In this document: one piece after another, positions 33,768 through 43,267 of the stretch
How the letters are laid out: each line of letters opens with the position of its first letter
Numbering within the stretch: position 1 is the first letter of the stretch
Origin: Hyphomicrobiales bacterium
GTDB taxonomy: Bacteria; Pseudomonadota; Alphaproteobacteria; Rhizobiales; Beijerinckiaceae
Direction of reading: 5' to 3'
Length of the DNA: 53,899 bases
Assembly: GCA_900470775.1 (NCBI GenBank)
Contig: UCBZ01000070.1
Span: 1-53,899, forward strand
The notes under the pieces: generated by a model
Told to the model about the DNA's origin: nothing
Seen by the model: the letters and a program-made list of their open reading frames with translations, nothing else
Databases searched by the model: none
Position numbers and translations under genes: made by a program

Positions 33768-36700
33768 CCGCGCCGGCCCGATACGCCGAGCTGCAGGTCA
33801 CCTCGCATTTCAGCTTCCTGCGCGGCGCGTCCTCGGCTGACGAGCTCTTCGCCACGGCCGCCGTCCTCGGCATCGAGGCGTTGGCCGTGGTCGATCGCAA
33901 CAGCCTGGCGGGCATTGTCCGAGCGCACGAGGCCGCCAAGGCGACTGGTGTTCGGCTGATCGTCGGTTGTCGCCTCGACCTCACGGAGGGGACGTCGGTC
34001 CTGGTCTACCCGACGGACCGACCGGCGTATTCCCGGCTCTGCCGGCTCTTGACCCATGGCAAGAAGCGCGGCGGCAAGGCGCGCTGCATCCTCGAATGGG
34101 CCGACCTCGTGGCCTATGGCGAGGGGCTGATCGCAGTCCTCGTACCCGACCAAGCCGACGCGATCTGCGCGGTCTGGCTTCGCCGACTTCGCGAAGCCTT
34201 CAGGGATCGGGCCTTCATGACGTTGACACTGCGGCGCCGGCCCAACGACCAGTTGCGCCTGCATGAGCTGTCGAACCTGGCAGCCCGCATGGGGGTGCCG
34301 ACGGTGGTCACCAACGACGTCCTCTTTCACGAGCCCAGCCGCCGTATGCTTCAGGACGTCGTCACCTGCATCCGCCACAACGTCACCATTGACGAACTGG
34401 GGCAGCGGCGCGAGCGGCACGCAGACCGCTATCTCAAGCCGCCCGAGGAGATGCATCGCCTCTTCCAGCGTTACCCCGAAGCTCTGGCGCGGACGATCGA
34501 GATCACTGAGCGCTGCCGCTTCGACCTCGACGAACTCGCCTACCAGTACCCGGAGGAACGTGACGACCCAGCGCTGACCCCGCAGGAGACGCTGGAGAAG
34601 TTGACCTGGGAGGGTGCGCAGGCGCGCTATCCCGAGGGCCTGCCCGACCGTGTCCGCAAGGCGCTCGAGCACGAGTTGCGGCTAATCGCCAAGCTCGCCT
34701 ATGCGCCTTATTTCCTGACCGTGAACAGCATCGTCCGCTTCGCCCGGTCTCAGGAGATCCTGTGCCAGGGCAGGGGATCAGCGGCTAACTCGGCCGTCTG
34801 CTTCGTTTTGGGCATCACCTCCATCGATCCCGGGCGCAACGACCTGCTGTTCGAGCGCTTCGTCTCGGAGGAGCGGCGCGAGCCTCCCGACATTGATGTC
34901 GACTTCGAGCATGAGCGCCGCGAGATCGTCATGCAGTGGATCTTCGAGACCTATGGCCGCGAACATGCCGCGCTCTGCTCGACCGTGATCCGCTACCGCA
35001 CCAAGGGCGCCCTTCGCGACGTCGGCAAGGCGCTGGGCCTGACCGAGGACCTGATTGCGATGCTGTCGTCGCAGGTCTGGGGCTGGTCCAAGGAGGGCGT
35101 CGGCACGAAGGAGGTCCAGGACCTGAAGCTCGCCCCCGACCGCCGCCTGCTCCTCGCGCTCGACCTCGCCCGGCAGCTGATGGGCGCGCCGCGGCACCTG
35201 TCGCAACACCCCGGCGGCTTCGTCCTGACCCACGACCGGCTCGATGAGCTCGTGCCAATCGAGCCCGCGGCCATGGCCGATCGTCAGGTCATCGAGTGGG
35301 ATAAGGACGACATCGACGCGCTGCGCTTCATGAAGGTCGATGTGCTGGCGCTCGGCATGCTGACCGCGATGAAGCGTGGCCTCGTCCTCCTCGCCGACCA
35401 CAAGGGGATCGCGCTGGATCTGGCGACGATCCCTCCGGAGGACCCGCGCACCTATGCGATGATCCGAAAGGCCGATACGCTCGGCACCTTCCAGATTGAG
35501 AGCCGGGCGCAGATGTCGATGCTGCCGCGGCTGAAGCCCCGGACCTTCTATGATCTCGTCGTCCAGGTCGCGATCGTGCGGCCCGGCCCGATCCAGGGCG
35601 ACATGGTGCATCCCTATCTGCGCCGGCGGTCGGGACTGGAGCCGGTGCACTATCCGACCCCCGCGCTCGAGAAGGTGCTGGGCAAGACCTTGGGCGTGCC
35701 GCTCTTTCAAGAGCAAGCAATGCGGGTCGCCATCGAGTGCGCCGGCTTCACGCCAGGCGAGGCCGACATGCTGCGGAAAAGCATGGCCACCTTCAAGTTC
35801 ACGGGCGGGGTCTCGTCGTTCAAGGATAAGCTGATCGACGGCATGGTCGCCAACGGCTACGAGCGCGATTTTGCCGAGCAGACATTTCGTCAGCTCGAGG
35901 GCTTCGGTTCTTACGGCTTCCCGGAGAGCCATGCCGCCTCCTTCGCCCTGATCGCCTATGCCTCGAGCTGGCTGAAGTGCTGGCACCCCGACGTCTTCTG
36001 TGCGGCGCTTTTGAACTCCCAGCCCATGGGCTTCTATGCGCCGGCCCAGATCGTTCGTGACGCCCAGCTGCATGGCGTCGAGATCCGTCCCGTCTGCGTC
36101 AATGCCTCGCGCTGGGACTGCACGTTGGAGTCGACCTCCGAAGAGGATCGGTTCGCGGTCCGGCTCGGGCTGCGGATGGTCAAGGGGCTCGCCAACGCAC
36201 ACGGTGGTCGTCTGGTGGCGAGCCGGGCCAAGCTCGCCTTCCAGTCGATCGACGACCTCTGGCGCCGGGCGGGTGTGCCAGCCTCGACCTTGGCGCAACT
36301 GGCCGAGGCCGACGCGTTTCGGCCGGGGCTCGGCCTCGCGCGGCGGGAAGCCCTCTGGGCGATCAAGGGGCTGCGGGACGAACCGATGCCGCTGTTCTCA
36401 GCGGCGTCGGACCGCGAGCAGGCGGTCGTTCCGGAACTCGACGAGCCGGACGTGTCGCTTCGCCCGATGACGGCAGGCAGTGAGGTGGTCGAGGATTACA
36501 CACATGTCGGGCTGACGCTCCGGGACCACCCGGTCTCGTTCCTGCGCGCCGAACTCTCCCGCAGGCACATCGTCACCTGCAGAGACGCGATGCTCGCCCG
36601 GGATGGACGATGGCTCGAGGCGGCCGGGCTCGTCCTTGTCCGCCAGCGACCAGGCTCGGCTAAAGGCGTCATGTTCATCACCCTGGAGGACGAGACCGGC

Positions 36701-37036
36701 ATCGCCAACCTCGTCGTTTGGCCGAAGGTATTCGAGCTCAATCGGCGGACCATCCTGACCGCCGGGATGATCGGCGTGCGGGGGCGGATTCAGCGCGAGG
36801 GGGAGGTGGTTCATCTGGTTGCCCAGCGGTTGACGGACTTGTCGGTAGAGCTGGCCAGCGTCGGCGAGCGCGAGGTTGCGTTCCCGCTGCCTCATGGGCG
36901 CGGCGACGAGTTCCACCACGGGAGCCCCGCTCCCGATCCGCGCGGGCTTCCGCCGAAAGGGCTTCGCACGCGCGATATCTACATCCCAGATCTGCATATC
37001 GATACGATCAGGGTGAAGACGCGCGATTTTCGCTAA
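33764..37036 (+). CDS. dnaE2: Error-prone DNA polymerase DnaE2 (ImuC)
   Basis: A 1,090-residue C-family polymerase. The N-terminal PHP domain is visible (YAELQVTSHFSFLRGASSADE). The palm carries the two catalytic aspartates in PPDIDVDFEHERREIV. Other recognised parts are CQGRGSAANSAVCF, the finger region RPGPIQGDMVHPYLRR, the helix-hairpin-helix region SYGFPESHAASFALIAYASS, and an OB fold near the end (LEDETGIANLVVWPKVFE). It copies across damaged template with low fidelity together with ImuA and ImuB, under LexA control. Length and order are those of the family. Confidence 0.95.
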   Translation: MTAPARYAELQVTSHFSFLRGASSADELFATAAVLGIEALAVVDRNSLAGIVRAHEAAKATGVRLIVGCRLDLTEGTSVLVYPTDRPAYSRLCRLLTHGKKRGGKARCILEWADLVAYGEGLIAVLVPDQADAICAVWLRRLREAFRDRAFMTLTLRRRPNDQLRLHELSNLAARMGVPTVVTNDVLFHEPSRRMLQDVVTCIRHNVTIDELGQRRERHADRYLKPPEEMHRLFQRYPEALARTIEITERCRFDLDELAYQYPEERDDPALTPQETLEKLTWEGAQARYPEGLPDRVRKALEHELRLIAKLAYAPYFLTVNSIVRFARSQEILCQGRGSAANSAVCFVLGITSIDPGRNDLLFERFVSEERREPPDIDVDFEHERREIVMQWIFETYGREHAALCSTVIRYRTKGALRDVGKALGLTEDLIAMLSSQVWGWSKEGVGTKEVQDLKLAPDRRLLLALDLARQLMGAPRHLSQHPGGFVLTHDRLDELVPIEPAAMADRQVIEWDKDDIDALRFMKVDVLALGMLTAMKRGLVLLADHKGIALDLATIPPEDPRTYAMIRKADTLGTFQIESRAQMSMLPRLKPRTFYDLVVQVAIVRPGPIQGDMVHPYLRRRSGLEPVHYPTPALEKVLGKTLGVPLFQEQAMRVAIECAGFTPGEADMLRKSMATFKFTGGVSSFKDKLIDGMVANGYERDFAEQTFRQLEGFGSYGFPESHAASFALIAYASSWLKCWHPDVFCAALLNSQPMGFYAPAQIVRDAQLHGVEIRPVCVNASRWDCTLESTSEEDRFAVRLGLRMVKGLANAHGGRLVASRAKLAFQSIDDLWRRAGVPASTLAQLAEADAFRPGLGLARREALWAIKGLRDEPMPLFSAASDREQAVVPELDEPDVSLRPMTAGSEVVEDYTHVGLTLRDHPVSFLRAELSRRHIVTCRDAMLARDGRWLEAAGLVLVRQRPGSAKGVMFITLEDETGIANLVVWPKVFELNRRTILTAGMIGVRGRIQREGEVVHLVAQRLTDLSVELASVGEREVAFPLPHGRGDEFHHGSPAPDPRGLPPKGLRTRDIYIPDLHIDTIRVKTRDFR

Positions 37037-37190
37037 CAGGTGAGCAATCATTCCGACGGACGTGCCGCACCGTTAGGCTCGTCACCGGCTATCCCTGCAT
37101 CGCGCCATCAGCAGAAATTGGCGGCCTATCTTAAACCGGACATTCCAACCGCTGATCCGCAACCAGAACAAAACACTTCGAGTATCATGC

Positions 37191-37550
37191 TCAAGCACCT
37201 GTGCTGGGCCTCCCGCCCTTACACCAGTCGAAGCGCCCCTTCGTAATCCAGAAGTGACAACCGCAGTTGTTCTTCTGATGCACAGATGGCTTCACGGTGG
37301 GACGTTGAAACCAGTCCAGGACGACAGCCCAGCTTGGCCGGCGCTTGGGATTAAGGGAGAGAGGGATCGTTGCGCCGCATCCTCCCGGACATTTGAAGCA
37401 AGCCCATTTCTCAATTCCCGCATCGACCACGAAAATGAGGTCACCAGGAACGATCTGCTCATCGCCAGGGTAGGTCTTGGACTTGCGCGACAGCAGATCG
37501 AAGTCGATCAGGCCGAGCCGCCGTAGGGTTTTCGCGATAAGGCGCTTCAT
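37191..37550 (-). CDS. DUF6527 family zinc-binding protein
   Basis: A 119-residue protein, MKRLIAKTLRRLGL then VPGDLIFVVDAGIEKWACF. Two cysteine clusters, C51-x2-C54-x3-C58 and C96-x-C98 with C110, point to a bound zinc. The CPGGCGATIPLSL core and NNCGCHFWITKGRFDWC end mark the DUF6527 family, which I know as a companion of bacterial E1/E2 gene sets. It is the last gene of the operon, 5 bp after the JAMM-E1 gene. The start at 37550 matches the family start; the frame is open upstream. Its role is unknown; an adaptor or target-binding part is possible. Confidence 0.8.
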   Translation of the reverse strand: MKRLIAKTLRRLGLIDFDLLSRKSKTYPGDEQIVPGDLIFVVDAGIEKWACFKCPGGCGATIPLSLNPKRRPSWAVVLDWFQRPTVKPSVHQKNNCGCHFWITKGRFDWCKGGRPSTGA

Positions 37551-37555
37551 GATGG

Positions 37556-38953
37556 CTACCCCATCCTGTGCAGGAACGGGTTTACATCGGCTCGCCCCCA
37601 AATCGTGTCGCTCGCGCACAGGTCGCACTCGGGCCGGGGGACGCAGGTGCTCGAACGATCCTCGACCGTATCGAAGCGTCGCCGGCGTTCCGTCTTCATG
37701 CCGCCTTCGCCTCGGAAGGCCGTCAGGCCCTGCAGGAGTTCGTTCACGGCCATGCAGGCGGTCTCGGTCGTGAAGGTGACAACGACCGGCGCCGGGTCGC
37801 CCCCACCCGTGACGTAGGCCTCAGCCTTACGACGGTCGTACTCGGTCGGATCGGTGCGTTTGAGCGCCTCGTCGCGGGCCCTTACGGGGTTCACCAAGCC
37901 ACGGCACAAAAGACACGGCGCACCCGGCGTCACCAGCGTTACACGACCAGCCATCTCGTAGGGGCGGTCCTTACTGGCCGGTATTATGCGGACCCCCATA
38001 TCAATGACGGCGATGCCGTAAAAGTACGCGAGCCTGTTCAGGAACAGGCGGCCGTCGTGATCATCGGTGCATCCGAACACGACGTCACAGGAGCGCAGGG
38101 CATCGCGGGCTCGCGCATCGCCAACCCATCCCTTGAAGGTCGCGACCTCGACCCCGAGACCGGCTTCCCGGATCTCGCGTGCCAGGACATCGACCTTCGC
38201 AAGACCGGCCTCGGCGTCGCTTCGACGGGAACCGTGGACACGATTAAGATTGGTCAGCTCGATTATGTCGTCGTCGAGCAGAAGCAAGCGCCCTATGCCA
38301 AGACGGGCCAACAGCATCGCCGTGGGACTGCCGGTGCCGCCGCAGCCGACCACGCCGATCCGCAGGCCGCGCACGATGGGATTGAACGATGCGCCAAACA
38401 GCCTCGCTTGCCGGTCGAGCATCGCGTCGTCCGCGAGGGCGGGGATGCCGTGAAAGATCAGGCGCCGGCCCGAGACCATGATGCGCTCGCAAGGCGCGGC
38501 CTCTGACAGACTCGTCCACAGGCGAGCGCAGGCGCTTCCATCGCCGCCGAGCACGATGCTGGCGAAGCCATGGCCGGCGCCGGACCGGTTCGTGACGATC
38601 CGGAGCAGATCGGCTTCGTTGCGATCGTCCTGGTCGGAGAAGAAGGCATTGCTGCCGGGATGCGTATGGACGATGCCAAGCGTGAGACCGCTCGCCTCGG
38701 CCTGCTTCAGCAACCTGACGAACGACCTCGTCGACCACGTCACGTGAACGCCGGAAGCCGATATCCTGTCCTCGACCGGCACGGGGACCACCGTGTGGGA
38801 GACAAGACGCCGACGCGCCTTACCGGTCCACGGATCGGCAGCGATGTCAGCCTTGCCCAAGAGCACATAGGCCGACGCCTCGGAGCCATCTTCGGTCGAC
38901 AGAAGGGCACGCAACTCCGCTTCGTGCCCTTCGAGGAGGATCATGTCGAGCAT
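37556..38953 (-). CDS. JAMM protease-E1 (ThiF) fusion protein
   Basis: A 465-residue two-domain protein. Residues 1-155 are a JAB/JAMM isopeptidase: H96-x-H98-P-G with S106 and D109 in HTHPGSNAFFSDQD. Residues about 175-465 are an E1-like adenylyltransferase: the G-x-G-x-x-G loop GVVGCGGTGSP (199-209), LLLLDDDIIELTNLNR, a zinc site from C347/C350 and C443/C446, and C400 (TETACMAVNEL) as a possible thioester cysteine. E1 would activate a ubiquitin-like C-terminus with ATP; JAMM would cut precursors or conjugates. It starts 1 bp after the UBL-E2 gene. A second in-frame ATG is at 38944. Confidence 0.92.
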   Translation of the reverse strand: MLDMILLEGHEAELRALLSTEDGSEASAYVLLGKADIAADPWTGKARRRLVSHTVVPVPVEDRISASGVHVTWSTRSFVRLLKQAEASGLTLGIVHTHPGSNAFFSDQDDRNEADLLRIVTNRSGAGHGFASIVLGGDGSACARLWTSLSEAAPCERIMVSGRRLIFHGIPALADDAMLDRQARLFGASFNPIVRGLRIGVVGCGGTGSPTAMLLARLGIGRLLLLDDDIIELTNLNRVHGSRRSDAEAGLAKVDVLAREIREAGLGVEVATFKGWVGDARARDALRSCDVVFGCTDDHDGRLFLNRLAYFYGIAVIDMGVRIIPASKDRPYEMAGRVTLVTPGAPCLLCRGLVNPVRARDEALKRTDPTEYDRRKAEAYVTGGGDPAPVVVTFTTETACMAVNELLQGLTAFRGEGGMKTERRRRFDTVEDRSSTCVPRPECDLCASDTIWGRADVNPFLHRMG

Positions 38954-38954
38954 G

Positions 38955-39821
38955 TCAGGCCGCCTCGGCGAGGGCGAGCTCGATGCGCTTCACCATCGTG
39001 TGGATGCCATCTACGCCGGGACGCCAGGCGTTGTTGTGGCGCGACCAGCGCTGCCACGGCTCGCCGCGGAAGGAGTGCGGCTGATCGGCGGCACGCGGGT
39101 ATCGGCCCGCGGACCGGAGCTTGAGCCACGGCATGCAGTAGAACATGTCGGGCGGGCAGTCCGGATACCCCGGCGGCAGCAGGATCAGGATGTCGACGGA
39201 AGCCGCGTCGAACTTGCCGTCCGGGACCGGAATGCCCTTCAGCACCAAACCCGCCTGACCGGGCTGGCTCCCATCCTCGTAGGAGATGCCGCGGCCCGCG
39301 AGATACTCGACGTCGCGAGGCGGCAGGAAGATGGAAAGGCCCTCGGTCGTCTGCGCGATCGCCGTGAAGAACTTCTCCACGCCGGGCTTCGCCAGATCGA
39401 CGAGATCGGCGTTGCGGATCAGCAGGTCCTCGCCGCCCCGGATCTCCTGATAGACATCGTGCGTGGCGGGATCGACGCCGGCCAGGATCTTGAGCGTGCG
39501 GCCGCTGACCACGTTGGTCCCGTATTCCCGCTCGCGGTCATCGATCTTGAAGCGGAAGGTCCTGTCGGTCCTGAAGACCAGGACCTTCTCGGCCCCCTTC
39601 GCGCGCAGGTCGAAGAGCTCCTCCTCGCGCAAGGTCTCCAGCGCACCATCCTGCAGGACGGCGATGGCCAGATGCTCCTCTACAGGGCGGGCGCCGGCGG
39701 CTTCGAGGATCTGGCGTCCGGTGACGATCGGATCGGGGATCTCGATCTGACGGAAGTTGAGCTCCGCGTTGCCGATCAGGATCTGGAAGCGCGGGAGGTT
39801 GGCATGGGCAGGCTGGGTCAT
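38955..39821 (-). CDS. Multiubiquitin-like/E2 fusion protein
   Basis: A 288-residue protein with three parts. Two ubiquitin-like domains come first, about residues 11-85 (RFQILIGNAELNFRQIEI to VLVFRTD) and 88-155 (TFRFKIDDREREYGTNVVSG to GVEKFFTA). The last part, about 165-286, is a prokaryotic E2 of the E2_E type (VDILILLPPGYPDCPPDMF, then WSRHNNAWRPGVDGIHTMV). C222 and C229 are candidate active-site cysteines. The UBL domains are N-terminal and do not end in a free di-glycine. The gene is followed 1 bp later by the JAMM-E1 gene, giving a full E1-E2-UBL-JAMM set. Confidence 0.88.
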   Translation of the reverse strand: MTQPAHANLPRFQILIGNAELNFRQIEIPDPIVTGRQILEAAGARPVEEHLAIAVLQDGALETLREEELFDLRAKGAEKVLVFRTDRTFRFKIDDREREYGTNVVSGRTLKILAGVDPATHDVYQEIRGGEDLLIRNADLVDLAKPGVEKFFTAIAQTTEGLSIFLPPRDVEYLAGRGISYEDGSQPGQAGLVLKGIPVPDGKFDAASVDILILLPPGYPDCPPDMFYCMPWLKLRSAGRYPRAADQPHSFRGEPWQRWSRHNNAWRPGVDGIHTMVKRIELALAEAA

Positions 39822-39911
39822 GAAAAAGACTCGCTATTTGAATGGCGAGGCGACACCTGCCGCCCCTTCTACCCATTCAGCGAACCTGACCCGGCGGATT
39901 CGGTAGTCGTG

Positions 39912-42900
39912 TCAGGAAAAATCTTCCGACGTGCAGACGAAGTAGAATTGGCAAGTCGGACAGTCCTTGCTGGCCACCGGCGCGAACTCGCCCCGCTCGA
40001 TGCCGGCAATGCTTTCGGCGTAGCCTTCCAGCCCCTTGCCGGCGGCGGTCGGGATCGGCGACCGGTCCGACCGGGCCGGGTAATACGCCTCCAGTTCGAC
40101 CGCCTGGCCTGGAAACATCTGGCGACCGGCCAACTGCAACAATTCCCAGATCGGCTTCGTCGGCTCGCTCTTGGTCTTGCGACCCGTCCTCAGCCTCTGC
40201 GCGACAATACCTCCGGTGGGCGACAAGACGACGCGATCCGGTCGAATGGTGATCCGCTTTCCGGCTACGTCCGCGAACCAAGTCCGGTCGGCATCGATTC
40301 CCAACATCGGCATGTTCGCCGCACCGTCGACCATCTTCGTCGCCTCGGCGAGGTAGAGCGGCGCGAACGCATGGTCGGGACCCCGCTCGGCCCATATCGC
40401 ATTGAGTTGAGCCACGGCCGAAGATGCCGTCACTGTCCGGCCTTCCCCGATCTCGTCGAAGATCCAACGGATGGCCTTCCTCACGCAGCCGTGGAATTTG
40501 AGATAGGCGCTGTCGTCGCCAGGCCCTCTCAGGTCATCGATGACTTCGTATCGATACCGGGCAGGGCATTTGGAATAGACTTCAAGGTGCCTCTCCTCGA
40601 ACTCTGCCTGTGGCGCGATCGGGATTCTAACTGCCTTCGTGGACATGCCTGGCGACAGGCTCACAGCGCGCGCACGCGGCAGGACGCCCCCGAGATCCTT
40701 GAGGAACTTCGAAGGATTGCATGTTGCCTTGGCGGTGTATCGGCCCGCATGGCTGATGGTCATCGCGTCCCGGGCTCGCGACAGAGCGACGAAAAACAAG
40801 CATTCCGTTTCTGCCTCATGCTCGGCGGGGGAGAGCTCCAGTCGCTCCAGCCCTTTCGGTGCTGGGCAGGTCACAGCCCGCCGACTCCCCGGTACGTACC
40901 GCGTCGCGACCTGCGGCAGGTGAACCGCCGGAAACTCCAGTCCCTTCGAGCCGTGGATCGTCATCATGCGGACGGCCGCTATGCCGGCGGCCTCCGGCGG
41001 GACGATGCGGAACTGGCGATCGTCGTCGAGTCGTTCGAGCCTGCGGATATCGTCCAGCAGCTTGCGCCGTCCTCCGACGCCGCGGTTCGCGTCGAGATGC
41101 TCGCGGCAGAACTTAAGGAGCTGGTAGATCGCGACGAGCGACTGCTGGGAACGAATGTCGCCGGCATCAAGGAGTGCACGCAGGTAATCACTGGATTCGA
41201 GCAGGTATTGGCTCAGGAGGTGCCACGAACTCGTCTTCCATTCGGTTCCGATCAGATGCTGCGACAGGAGGCGAAGTCCGGTGGCGCCTGCGGGGGATAT
41301 GCCAGCGATCGTGCCCGCCTTGGCGCAGGTTGCGACGACGTCTTCCTTTGCCTCGCGGGCGTGAGCGATGACCCGTATCGCATCCTCGCGCGTCGCGCCG
41401 TACTGCGGGAACTGCGCGACGCGGACCAGTCCGAGGCCGCCCGGCTCTGCCCCCAACGAGATCAGGGCCAGAAGGTCGCGAATTTCCGGGCGTTCAAACA
41501 GGTCGCCTAGATAGAGGATGGGAACGCCCAGCTCCTGGAGGATCCGGCCGAAGCGTGCGAGGCAAAGGTGCGTGCCCGCTAGGATGGCTTGGTCCTCATA
41601 TCCGATGCCTAGGGAGCGAAGGCGCTCGATCTGCTGCCGCATCGCAACGGCTTCCGATTGCAGGTCTGGGGCCTGCACCAACTCGACGAAGCCAACCTTG
41701 CCGCGGTGAGCCTCCCAGATCGCCGCCGGACGTGGCGCCGCCGCTATGCCTGCGCCGAAGCGTTCGAAGACGCGCACCACTGTCTCGCACGACCGGTAGT
41801 TCGTCTTCAGTTGCCGGCGTTGGGCCCTCGGATATCGATTCGTGAAGTCGACCGTGTTGGCCGGGGCGGCGCCACGGAACCGATAGATCGACTGGCGTGG
41901 ATCGGCCACGACCCAAAGCCTCTTACCCTGATCGGTGATCTGTTCGAGCAGCGACGTGCTCGCGAAGTTGACGTCCTGATATTCGTCGACAAGGACGTAC
42001 TGGTGCTTGGTCCTGACCTCGTCCCGGATCGCAGGGTTGCGGGATAGCAGTTCCGTCGATCGGTAAACGAGGTCGCCGAAGTCCAGGCAATGCTGGTCGA
42101 CCAACGCCCGTTGATAGATCCTGTAAACTCGGCCCACCTCGACCGCCTTCTGGGCCCTCTCTATATCCTCCGGGCTCGTCGCGTCCCTGAGCGCCTCGTC
42201 GGCAGCCGTTTCGTATTCCTGCGCTGAAACCATCTCATCCTTGGCACGGGATATCGCCTTCAGGATCGGCTTCAATTCAAGGGTCGGGTCCCAGAGGTTC
42301 TGAAAATGAACGAGGGAGAGATCTGCAAGGAGCCCTTCCAGAACGGCCAGGGCCATAGCCTCATCCAGAACCTTGAAATCGGGGGGCAGACCCGCAGCCT
42401 GATGATGAAGGCGAAGCAATTCCAGGCCAAAGGCGTGAAACGTGCCGACCCAGATCAGCGGAGCGGAGGCGGGGCTGACCGTCTCGATCCGCCCGATCAT
42501 CTCGGCCGCGGCCTTGTTCGAGTAGGTCAGCGCCAGGATGCTCGACGGCGGGACATCCTCGTCGATCAAGTGGGTGATGCGGGCGATCAGCGTCCTTGTC
42601 TTGCCGGTTCCGGGACCTGCATCAAGGATAAGCGGGCGCTCGTCCCAATCGGCCGCCTCGCGCTGCTCGGGATCAAGGGGATGGCCAGGCTCGGAGGCCT
42701 CGGGCGTCACCGGAGCGACCAGGGGCGGAAGCAACAGGGCACGGATCGCCTGCATGCGAACGAACTCGACGGGGAGGCCAGCCTCCTCGGCGATCTTCGT
42801 GGGACGCAGACGCTGGGTGACAAGCTTGTCGCGGAGCGCATCGGCAGGCAGAAGAAACTCCTGCGCGAAAATATCGGCTTGGACTTCCTGCCTAGCGCGA

Positions 42901-43265
42901 GGGGAATAGGCGACGACGCGATCCGAACCGGTCTCTACCGGCTGTCCGCCGAAACCGGCCTCCGTCGAGCGGATCATGAAGGCCGTCTCGTCGTGAAGCC
43001 AAAAGTGGCCAAGCTCATGCGCGGCCACCACGGCTTTCTGGCTATCGTCCAGGTTGGACGCCAGCCGAACGAAGCCGTCGTCGCGTTCCAATGCGCCGAG
43101 GACTCCCGGTCCGAAGACCGTTCCGGGATCGAACTCGTCGACCTGAAGCTTCGCGACCTTGAGCCCCGATCTGACGAGTGCATCGGCCGTGTCGGCCGAT
43201 GCACTTGCTGCGGCTTCCCTGTGGCGCTGGCGCGCCTTCAGTCGAATGTCGCGCCAGATATCCAT
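39912..43265 (-). CDS. IrrE peptidase-UvrD helicase-RecB nuclease fusion
   Basis: A 1,117-residue multidomain protein. Residues 1-175 are an ImmA/IrrE metallopeptidase (H83-E-L-G-H87 with E127-x-x-A-D131). Residues about 195-790 are a superfamily I UvrD-type helicase: Walker A AGPGTGKTRT (216-225), motif II VLVDEYQDVN, motif III region VADPRQSIYRFRGA, and VALSRARD near motif VI. The C-terminus is RecB/AddB-like with a probable Fe-S cluster (YSKCPARYRYE and CPTCQFYFVC). In the nuclease motif, VAQRLRTGR stands where hhD-x-KTG is usual, so cutting activity is uncertain. The start at 43265 lies 2 bp after the HTH gene. Confidence 0.9.
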   Translation of the reverse strand: MDIWRDIRLKARQRHREAAASASADTADALVRSGLKVAKLQVDEFDPGTVFGPGVLGALERDDGFVRLASNLDDSQKAVVAAHELGHFWLHDETAFMIRSTEAGFGGQPVETGSDRVVAYSPRARQEVQADIFAQEFLLPADALRDKLVTQRLRPTKIAEEAGLPVEFVRMQAIRALLLPPLVAPVTPEASEPGHPLDPEQREAADWDERPLILDAGPGTGKTRTLIARITHLIDEDVPPSSILALTYSNKAAAEMIGRIETVSPASAPLIWVGTFHAFGLELLRLHHQAAGLPPDFKVLDEAMALAVLEGLLADLSLVHFQNLWDPTLELKPILKAISRAKDEMVSAQEYETAADEALRDATSPEDIERAQKAVEVGRVYRIYQRALVDQHCLDFGDLVYRSTELLSRNPAIRDEVRTKHQYVLVDEYQDVNFASTSLLEQITDQGKRLWVVADPRQSIYRFRGAAPANTVDFTNRYPRAQRRQLKTNYRSCETVVRVFERFGAGIAAAPRPAAIWEAHRGKVGFVELVQAPDLQSEAVAMRQQIERLRSLGIGYEDQAILAGTHLCLARFGRILQELGVPILYLGDLFERPEIRDLLALISLGAEPGGLGLVRVAQFPQYGATREDAIRVIAHAREAKEDVVATCAKAGTIAGISPAGATGLRLLSQHLIGTEWKTSSWHLLSQYLLESSDYLRALLDAGDIRSQQSLVAIYQLLKFCREHLDANRGVGGRRKLLDDIRRLERLDDDRQFRIVPPEAAGIAAVRMMTIHGSKGLEFPAVHLPQVATRYVPGSRRAVTCPAPKGLERLELSPAEHEAETECLFFVALSRARDAMTISHAGRYTAKATCNPSKFLKDLGGVLPRARAVSLSPGMSTKAVRIPIAPQAEFEERHLEVYSKCPARYRYEVIDDLRGPGDDSAYLKFHGCVRKAIRWIFDEIGEGRTVTASSAVAQLNAIWAERGPDHAFAPLYLAEATKMVDGAANMPMLGIDADRTWFADVAGKRITIRPDRVVLSPTGGIVAQRLRTGRKTKSEPTKPIWELLQLAGRQMFPGQAVELEAYYPARSDRSPIPTAAGKGLEGYAESIAGIERGEFAPVASKDCPTCQFYFVCTSEDFS

Positions 43266-43267
43266 GA

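Noticed and set aside
34778..36298. 506-codon minus-strand frame
   Set aside because: It is antisense to the well-supported dnaE2 gene.
38943..41510. Long 855-codon plus-strand frame
   Set aside because: It is antisense to the UBL-E2 and helicase genes, has no motifs, and its residue mix is typical of a shadow of GC-rich coding DNA.
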